Shown piece by piece: positions 18,430 through 24,663 of a stretch of 64,000 nt of DNA; position 1 is the first letter of the stretch, and every line of letters starts with the position of its first letter. A program made the position numbers and the translations under genes. The notes beneath the pieces were generated by a model. That model was given only the letters and a program-made list of their open reading frames with translations. It was not told the DNA's origin and did not search any database. Source of the DNA: Allobosea sp. (GTDB lineage Bacteria; Pseudomonadota; Alphaproteobacteria; Rhizobiales; Beijerinckiaceae); the NCBI GenBank assembly GCA_024231975.1, contig JAAEQB010000102.1:34936-98935 (forward strand), written 5' to 3'.

Positions 18430-19236
18430 TCATGGTGAACGGCCGTGCCCGACCGACGATCCATGTCGCTGGGCATGGGCCGAAACAGTCAGCCTGGCTG
18501 TGCCGGCGCCCCTGAAACTCCCTTGAATGGTTGCAATCTCCGGCAGCCGGCTAGCGGACGCCGTCGGGATCAGGCACTGTCCTGTTGCAGATGGGGCGAG
18601 CGGGTCGTGCATGCGCCATTGCTCTCCCTCCCAGATGGCGATCCAGGCGTGCCGGCGAACCGGGCGCGTGTGGTTGTGCAGGTCGACGAGGCGATAGCCG
18701 CCGACGAAACGGACCGGAACGCTCTGGGCGCGAATGATCTCGACGGCAAGGCGCGCGATCGCCTCGCAGGAGCCTGTCCGTCGCTGCGCGATCTCCTGCA
18801 GGGTTTGCGGCTGGTCGCGCGGATCGTCGCTGTAGCGCCAGGATCGGCGGAGGTCGGCCAAGGCCTGAGGCCAAGGCATGGAGGCCGCCGTGTCCACCAG
18901 CCCGTCCAGGACGAGGTCTGCGGCGGTCGGTGCAAGAGCCGGCAACGCCGCATCAGTGCCGACCAGATGGTCGAAACTGGCATTGAGGCGCAGGCGAGGT
19001 GTCGGCCCGGCGAGCTTCAGCCTGTCGACGATGACGCCATTCCGATCGATCTCCGGCGGATCGAAGCGGCCTTCCGGCTCACTGGCGAGACGGATGGCCG
19101 CGAGACCCGTGCCGGCAGCGAGCAACGGCCGGACCCGAAGCTCGATATCGAGATGATGCGCCGGTCGGTCGAAAGCGTAGACGAGATCGAGAGTCAGCTG
19201 CACCCGCTCGGCCGGCAGGCGAGCTTCTGACGTCAT
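18430..19236 (-). CDS. Transglutaminase-like protein, last gene of the T6SS accessory operon
   Basis: 268 residues from ATG 19236, which overlaps the preceding stop in ATGA. Residues about 5-95 resemble the beta-rich domain that precedes bacterial transglutaminase-like cores ('LVYAFDRPAHHLDIELRVRP'). The core follows with a plausible Cys-His-Asp triad: Cys157 in 'GSCEAIARLAVEIIRA', His196 in 'RRHAWIAIWE' and Asp211 in 'RMHDP'. Such folds act as protein cross-linking enzymes, amidases or peptidases. No signal peptide is present. Its position in an operon with PAAR and spike genes suggests a T6SS-linked role as cargo or as a modifier of it, but this is inference. Confidence 0.75.
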   Translation of the reverse strand: MTSEARLPAERVQLTLDLVYAFDRPAHHLDIELRVRPLLAAGTGLAAIRLASEPEGRFDPPEIDRNGVIVDRLKLAGPTPRLRLNASFDHLVGTDAALPALAPTAADLVLDGLVDTAASMPWPQALADLRRSWRYSDDPRDQPQTLQEIAQRRTGSCEAIARLAVEIIRAQSVPVRFVGGYRLVDLHNHTRPVRRHAWIAIWEGEQWRMHDPLAPSATGQCLIPTASASRLPEIATIQGSFRGAGTARLTVSAHAQRHGSSVGHGRSP

Positions 19237-21014
19237 GCTTCCGCTTCGGCGGTCAAATGCATGCGCAGGAGCCGCTCGAGTTCCGCGCGCGATGCGGTCG
19301 CATCGGATGCTTGTTTCGCTCGGCAGGGCGTCAGCGTTGGATAGAAGCGCGCTTGCCCGGCCTCTTCCTGCCAGATCCAGTGCGGCGCGCGCGACAGGAG
19401 CGCGATGCCGGGGCGGCCGAGTGCGCCGGCAAGATGCAGGGCAAGACAATCCGGCGCCAGCACCAGATCGAGCGCGGCGATGGCGGCGGCAAGATCCTCC
19501 GGCCCGGCGATCCGATGGCCGGCATCGATGACGTCCGGCGCCTGCAAGAGCTCGTCCCGCGCTGCGCCCATCGCCAGACTCACCATCGTGCCCAATGGCC
19601 TGGCGACTGCCAGAAGGTCCTGCAGCCCCATTCCGGGGAGGTGCGCCGACCAGACGATGCCGATGCGCGGGCCCGGCAGCGCCGCGATCGCATCCTGCCA
19701 GAGTCGGGCACGGCTGGGCTCGACCGTAATGTAAGGCGCCGACATCGCGAGCACGCCGGCATCGGCGCGCAGATGCGCCATCGCCTCGGCGAGAACGAGC
19801 GGCCGCGCGGTGGCGTGGTTCGTTTCCGTGAGGGCAGGCGCGAGCGGCGCCAGCAGGGGATGCAGGGCGGCAGGCGCCAGCAAAGGCAGTTCTCGGCCGG
19901 CCTGCGTGGCCAGGGCCGGCAGCAGGCGCAGCGCGAAGACGACCTCCCCGAGCGGCATGTCGGGCGGAATCAGTACCGCATCGATCTCCTGGCGAGGCTC
20001 CGGGAGATCGCGATAGGCGTCCTCGAAGCGTCCGAGCGCGAACAGGCAGGCATGTCGCAGCGAGCGTGCCTCGGAGAGCTGCATCGCGGCAGCGCGCTCG
20101 CTCGCCAGCAGCGCGTCGCCGAAGCGTCCGGCACCGGCCAGCGCCCGCGCCAGCGCGAGCAGGGCGGGACCGCCCTCCGCTCCGTTCCCGCGCGCCGCCG
20201 CGGCCAGCGCGGCGAAGGCGGATCGCGCCGCGGCATCGTCCGCCGCGGCCAGCGCCTGCAGCTCCAATGCGGGCAGGTCACCGGGAGCGAGGGCCAGCGC
20301 TCGCCGCGTCAGCTCACCCGAACGTCCGGGATCGCGGGCGGCAAGGAGCCGCGCCAGGGTGACGATGTGCAGCGGGTCCGATGGTGCGCAGAGATAGGCC
20401 CGCTCGGCACAGTCGATCGCGCTCGCCTCATTGCCGAGCGCAGCATGCGCTTCGGCGAGATTGTGCCAGGCCTCGATGCAGGTCTCATCGAGGGCAACGG
20501 CCTCTTCGAAACAGGCGATGGCGAGCGATCGGTCGGAGGCAGCGAGCGCACAGAGGCCGCGCAGCAGCCAGGCGCGCGGCCGCTCGGGATCGCATTCGAG
20601 CGCCTGCTGGGCCTCGATGGCCGCTTCCGAGGGGCGTCTCTGCACTAACAGGAGCTCGGCCCGGCGCTCTCTGACGCCCGCATGCTCCGGCGCGAAACGG
20701 ACTGCCTGATCGAGGCAGGTTTCGGCGTCGTCGAGGCGATCGCATTCGGTGTGCAGGGCGGCGAGATTGGCAAGGATCTCGGGCTCGCCCGGCAGTAATC
20801 TCGCGGCGGCACCGATCAGCCTTTCCGCCGCGGCCGTGTCGCGCCGCCGCAGCGCCGCGCCGCCGAGCCCGTTCAGCACCCAGGGATCGTCCGGCCGGGT
20901 TGCGAGCGCCTCGCGCAGGATCGCCTCGGCCTCGTCGGTGCGGCCTTCGGACAGGCGCTTCAGTCCGGCCCGGACTCTGGTTGCATGGCTGGTGGCGGCT
21001 GCCTGCGCGTTCAT
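19233..21014 (-). CDS. TPR protein with C-terminal glycosyltransferase-like (GT-B) domain
   Basis: 593 residues. The first ~340 are tetratricopeptide repeats ('PDDPWVLNGLGGAALRRRDT', 'TCIEAWHNLAEAHAALGNEA'). The last ~230 resemble the GT-B half found in TPR-linked O-GlcNAc-transferase-like and heptosyltransferase-like proteins: 'LPGPRIGIVWSAHLPGMG', 'APDCLALHLAGALGRPGIAL' and 'FYPTLTPCR'. The nucleotide-sugar site is weakly conserved, so catalysis is uncertain. Start ATG 21014 overlaps the DUF3540 stop in ATGA and its own stop overlaps the transglutaminase-like start. A role in binding or modifying a T6SS component is suggested only by context. Confidence 0.75.
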   Translation of the reverse strand: MNAQAAATSHATRVRAGLKRLSEGRTDEAEAILREALATRPDDPWVLNGLGGAALRRRDTAAAERLIGAAARLLPGEPEILANLAALHTECDRLDDAETCLDQAVRFAPEHAGVRERRAELLLVQRRPSEAAIEAQQALECDPERPRAWLLRGLCALAASDRSLAIACFEEAVALDETCIEAWHNLAEAHAALGNEASAIDCAERAYLCAPSDPLHIVTLARLLAARDPGRSGELTRRALALAPGDLPALELQALAAADDAAARSAFAALAAAARGNGAEGGPALLALARALAGAGRFGDALLASERAAAMQLSEARSLRHACLFALGRFEDAYRDLPEPRQEIDAVLIPPDMPLGEVVFALRLLPALATQAGRELPLLAPAALHPLLAPLAPALTETNHATARPLVLAEAMAHLRADAGVLAMSAPYITVEPSRARLWQDAIAALPGPRIGIVWSAHLPGMGLQDLLAVARPLGTMVSLAMGAARDELLQAPDVIDAGHRIAGPEDLAAAIAALDLVLAPDCLALHLAGALGRPGIALLSRAPHWIWQEEAGQARFYPTLTPCRAKQASDATASRAELERLLRMHLTAEAEA

Positions 21015-21664
21015 CCGATCGTCACGCGCTTGGCGTCGAGGCGGATGTCGTCGCGGGCTAGATGCGTCTCGATGGCGGCGCTGACCGTGGTGAGCTCGGT
21101 CTGCGAGACATGCGTGCCGATGCGCTCAGCGTCGATGCCGGCGATCGCGGTGTTGCGCTCTTGCGAGGTCACCTCGATGCGTTGCGCCACGGTCGATTGA
21201 CGGCCGACGACGGTGGTCAGGGCATCGCCGACGACGGATGCCAGCCGCGAGAGCTGCGTCAGCACGTCGGTGACCAGATGGAAGCGCCGGCTGGTCACGG
21301 CCACTTCCGGCGCTTCGAGCCCGAGCCGCGCCGTGGCGCTGAGAGCGATGCTCGGCGCCACGATGGCGAGGCTCGCAGCCCGGTCCGGCAAGGCGAGCGT
21401 CGCGTCGCCGAGGCCGGCGCGGGTGAGGACTGCCAGGATGAAGACGCGCCGGCCGGAGGAGACGATGAGCACTTCGTCGTCGGGCTGCGGTTGGATCAGG
21501 CAGGAGACGGCGCGCGAGGCCTCGCGGGTGCCTGCCTCGTCTTGGATGAGGCAGCGCTCGCCGGTGACTGCGAGCACGCGCGCGGAGATCAGCCGATCCG
21601 CCTCCCGGAAAGGCTCAGCTGACGCTTCGGCGATGGCGAAGGGCGTGCGCAAGGCTTGGCTCAT
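21011..21664 (-). CDS. DUF3540 protein (T6SS accessory)
   Basis: 217 residues. The N-terminal ~100 form an OB-like segment ('RVLAVTGERCLIQDEAGT', 'LIQPQPDDEVLIVSSGRRVF'), and the rest is regular, beta-repeat-like sequence ('SIALSATARLGLEAPEVAVT' to 'IETHLARDDIRLDAKRVTI'). This arrangement matches DUF3540, a family usually found with DUF2169, DUF4150 and pentapeptide genes in T6SS-associated loci. Its architecture resembles the OB-plus-beta-helix end of VgrG. Both ends overlap neighbouring genes by 4 bases. Confidence 0.75.
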   Translation of the reverse strand: MSQALRTPFAIAEASAEPFREADRLISARVLAVTGERCLIQDEAGTREASRAVSCLIQPQPDDEVLIVSSGRRVFILAVLTRAGLGDATLALPDRAASLAIVAPSIALSATARLGLEAPEVAVTSRRFHLVTDVLTQLSRLASVVGDALTTVVGRQSTVAQRIEVTSQERNTAIAGIDAERIGTHVSQTELTTVSAAIETHLARDDIRLDAKRVTIG

Positions 21665-23142
21665 GATCTGAAAAGGAAGCCGGTTTTGACATCGATATCC
21701 TTGCCGCCGATCTCGACCGTGCTTTTCCCCAACCTAACCGCCTTGAGATAGGCGCTCATGTCGGCGTTCTTCACTTCCAGGCCGAATTTCTTGCCGTCGA
21801 TGCCGACCCATTTGAAGTCCAGGCCGTTGACGTATTTGAAGTCCGAGCCGAGCACCGCCTTCGTGTCGAAGCCGATGACGCCTTTGAACGCGATGCCGAT
21901 GATAATGTTCATGTCGATGGCGAGATTGATCTTGAGATCGATCGCGGCGTTGAGGCGGAACTCCGTACCCAAGGCGAGCGTCAACGTCGCCGCCAGTGTC
22001 ATGTTGATGCGGGCGGCAAGGTTGGTCGAGATCTGGTCGCCGAGGAAATAGCTGGTCGACACGCCGAAGAACTTCTTCTCCTCATAGCCGTGGAACTCGG
22101 TGTATTTCTCGCCGTAGAACCACTCCTTGGCTGTGCCGTAGGTCTTCTTCTCGGAGGTGGAATAGAGCCATTCCGACAGCGGTCCCTTGGCCTCGTTCTT
22201 CACATAGCCATAGGCGAGCAGGGAGATGTTGGCGGGCGCGTTTGGCGTGCCGGCGGTGATCGAGACGCCGGAAAGCGCGTTGACGGCGAAGACGCCGGCG
22301 GGGGCGGTGAACTTGATGTCGCCGTCCGAGACGTTGGTGGTCTGGCCCTTGACGATGTCGACCAGCATGCCGCCGCCGACCGAGAGGTTGACGTCGGAAT
22401 CGGTCTTGCCGAGGAAGCCGTCGCCGGAGGAGGTGGTCGTCTTGGCCTTGGTCGAGATGGTCAGCAGCTCCATCTGGCCGGCCTTGTTCTTCACGAACTT
22501 GTCGCCGCGCTTGAGATAGCCCTGCTTGACGGAGCCATCGGCATTGGTCGCGTCGCTCGCCTTTGCCTCATTGGCCGTCTCGGCGACGGTGACATAGGGG
22601 TTCTTGCCGCTGAGCAGCGAGGCCAGCGACAGGTCCGGGCTCGGCTCGGTCTTGGTCGTGTTCGAGGTGCTGCTCTTCGACAGCAGGAGCTCGGGCATCA
22701 TCGAGCCCTCCTCGCCCTCGACATAGGCCCCGAGGCGCAGATAGGTGCCGCTGCCGAATTCGTCGGGCTTCAGCGGCACGTCGATGCGGGTATAGGGCCG
22801 GCCGGCCGCGGCCTCACCTTCGCTGACCGAGGAATCCTCGTAATACGGCACTGGCGGCAAGGGCTTGGCTTCGTCGCCGATCGCATCCAGAGCGGCAGGC
22901 TGTGCCGGCCTGGTCTCGCGGCCCAGCACGGCGAGGACATGCCATTCCTCGCCGCCGGCCCAGGCGAGAACCTGATCGCCGACATGCGGCGCGAGCGGGC
23001 AGGAGAGGGCGACGCAGGCCGGAACCTCGCCAGTCTCGCTCCGGAGAAGCAGTTGCTCGCCGGCGCGGGCGATCACGGTCGCCGGGCGCAACGCCGGCAT
23101 GAAGCCGGAGGTCGGAATAAAGGCGGTTGCGGCGGGCATCAT
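21661..23142 (-). CDS. Spike-like protein: OB-like N-terminus plus beta-repeat tail
   Basis: 493 residues from ATG 23142 (GGGAG upstream), not a named family to me. Residues about 20-80 look like an OB-type barrel: 'TVIARAGEQLLLRSETGEVP' and 'PHVGDQVLAWAGGEEWHVLA'. Residues ~95-330 are Ser/Thr/Lys-rich and the last ~150 are short alternating hydrophobic strands ('NINVARI'-like repeats such as 'LNAAIDLKINLAIDMNIIIG' and 'VIGFDTKAVLGSDFKYVNGL'), suggestive of an elongated beta structure. It lacks the gp27-like part of VgrG. Coupled by ATGA to DUF3540 and 37 bases after the PAAR-like gene, it may be a spike or spike extension. Confidence 0.6.
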   Translation of the reverse strand: MMPAATAFIPTSGFMPALRPATVIARAGEQLLLRSETGEVPACVALSCPLAPHVGDQVLAWAGGEEWHVLAVLGRETRPAQPAALDAIGDEAKPLPPVPYYEDSSVSEGEAAAGRPYTRIDVPLKPDEFGSGTYLRLGAYVEGEEGSMMPELLLSKSSTSNTTKTEPSPDLSLASLLSGKNPYVTVAETANEAKASDATNADGSVKQGYLKRGDKFVKNKAGQMELLTISTKAKTTTSSGDGFLGKTDSDVNLSVGGGMLVDIVKGQTTNVSDGDIKFTAPAGVFAVNALSGVSITAGTPNAPANISLLAYGYVKNEAKGPLSEWLYSTSEKKTYGTAKEWFYGEKYTEFHGYEEKKFFGVSTSYFLGDQISTNLAARINMTLAATLTLALGTEFRLNAAIDLKINLAIDMNIIIGIAFKGVIGFDTKAVLGSDFKYVNGLDFKWVGIDGKKFGLEVKNADMSAYLKAVRLGKSTVEIGGKDIDVKTGFLFRS

Positions 23143-23179
23143 CGGTGCTCTCCCGTGCGATCAGAAATGCGGCCGGTGT

Positions 23180-23584
23180 TCAGGACAGGCAGATCGTGGT
23201 GACCTGGCTGGGGGCGAGCGTGAGGCCGACGATGTTCGGGCTCATGCCGTTCTGCATGGTCGGGTTGAGCATCTTCGTGGCCGGCGGGCCGCCGAGGAAC
23301 ATCGTGACCGAGCCCATCGCATGCTTCACAGGGCCCATGACGAAGCCCGAGGCGACGCCGAGCAGGACGCCGGGCTGGTCGCCAAGGCTCATCGGTTTGG
23401 TGGTCAGCAGGTTGTGGGCCGGCATGCAGGTCAGGAAGGTCGTCAGCTGCGTCGGGATCGCCGTCGGCGCCAGCGCGAGGTTCGGATAAGGCACCGGGAT
23501 CGGCACGACCGCCGGCGTCAGGCAGACGTCGGGAAAGGCGAAGTCGATGGCTGGGATTGGCCCGGAGGAGTTGACGAAGACCAT
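23180..23584 (-). CDS. DUF4150 PAAR-like tip protein
   Basis: 134 residues, ATG 23584 with GAGGAGG 7 bases upstream. The sequence has the repeated Pro-Asn / Pro-x-Pro loops of DUF4150 PAAR-like proteins: 'AVVPIPVPYPNLALAPTAIP', 'LTCMPAHNLLTTKPMSLGDQ', 'MGPVKHAMGS' and 'PTMQNGMSPN'. PAAR proteins cap the VgrG trimer and sharpen the T6SS spike. His and Cys residues that could bind the tip zinc are present. No effector domain is fused, so any cargo must be a separate protein, probably encoded nearby. Confidence 0.85.
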   Translation of the reverse strand: MVFVNSSGPIPAIDFAFPDVCLTPAVVPIPVPYPNLALAPTAIPTQLTTFLTCMPAHNLLTTKPMSLGDQPGVLLGVASGFVMGPVKHAMGSVTMFLGGPPATKMLNPTMQNGMSPNIVGLTLAPSQVTTICLS

Positions 23585-23595
23585 CGCGTGCCTCC

Positions 23596-24663
23596 TCAGG
23601 CCAGGGCCGCGACGCGCGCCGGATCGTAGAGATCGGCGACAGCGCGCTGTGGATCGGTCGGAAGGGTCGAGCCTGTCGCATGCTGGAACAGTGTGCCTTC
23701 GGCCGAGACGCCGTGAAGACTGGTGCGATGGAAGCGCGCCGCGATGAAGGAGGCGCCGTCGAGCCGGGCGTAGGGGAACTGCGCGTGGTCGAGCAAGGCG
23801 CGCTCGAAGTGGGCCGCGGCGCAGTCGGCGCGTTCGAACAGGGCGTTGCTCAGCCTTGCGTCGGAGAGGTCGGCGCCAGCGAGCTTCGCCTCGCTGAAAT
23901 TGGCGCTGGAGAGATCGGCACCGACCAGTTTCGCCGCCGTGAGATTGGCGCCGACCATCAGCGCCATCGGCAGTTTCGCTCCCGACAACTCAGCGTGCGA
24001 GAGATCGGCTTCGAGGAAAAGGCTTTGCGAGAGATCGACGCCTTGAAGATTGCAGCCGGCAAGGCGGGCTTTCATCAGATTGATCCGCGACAGCCGGACC
24101 TTGCGCAGGTCGCGCTGCGACAGATCCGCCTCCATCGCGAACATCGTATCGATGTCCGCGCCATCGAGGATGGCAGTTCGCAGATCGCCCTTGACCAGCG
24201 TCAGGCCGCGGATCGTCGCATCCGACAGATCGATGCTCCCGAGGACGCATTCGACCAGCGCGACCGTCGTCAGCTCGGACCCGGCGAAGCAGGCCCGCGA
24301 CAGGTCGACCCGGGCGAAGCTCGTGCTGGCGAGTTTCGCGCCGGTGAAATCGACCTCGGTCGCGTCGGCTTCGGCGAACTGGCAATGGAGCAGCGTCGCA
24401 CGGACGAAGGATGAGGCGGTCAACCCGGTGCGAGGCCATTGCACCGTGTCGAACTCCGCGCCGCTGAAATCGGCCCGTTCGAAACGGCATTGGACGAGCT
24501 GGCATTGCTTCAGCCGCGCCTCGCGAAAGCGGGCACCCGAGAAGTCGCAGCCGATCAGGATCGCGCCATCCAGCGTTATGCCGCCGAAATCCGCCCCGGC
24601 GAAGGAGGCGCCCTCGACCGGCAGGCCGAGCTCGACGCGCTCGAGAAGATCCTCACGGCGCAT
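23596..24663 (-). CDS. Pentapeptide-repeat protein (T6SS accessory)
   Basis: 355 residues composed almost entirely of A(D/N)LxX-type pentapeptides, e.g. 'GANLTAAKLVGADLSSANFS', which fold as a quadrilateral beta-helix. There is no signal peptide or added enzymatic domain. The start ATG 24663 lies 11 bases inside the 3' end of the DUF2169 gene, and the stop is 11 bases before the PAAR-like start. In T6SS-associated loci such proteins sit with DUF2169 and DUF4150 and are presumed structural or chaperone-like parts; the mechanism is not established. Confidence 0.85.
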   Translation of the reverse strand: MRREDLLERVELGLPVEGASFAGADFGGITLDGAILIGCDFSGARFREARLKQCQLVQCRFERADFSGAEFDTVQWPRTGLTASSFVRATLLHCQFAEADATEVDFTGAKLASTSFARVDLSRACFAGSELTTVALVECVLGSIDLSDATIRGLTLVKGDLRTAILDGADIDTMFAMEADLSQRDLRKVRLSRINLMKARLAGCNLQGVDLSQSLFLEADLSHAELSGAKLPMALMVGANLTAAKLVGADLSSANFSEAKLAGADLSDARLSNALFERADCAAAHFERALLDHAQFPYARLDGASFIAARFHRTSLHGVSAEGTLFQHATGSTLPTDPQRAVADLYDPARVAALA

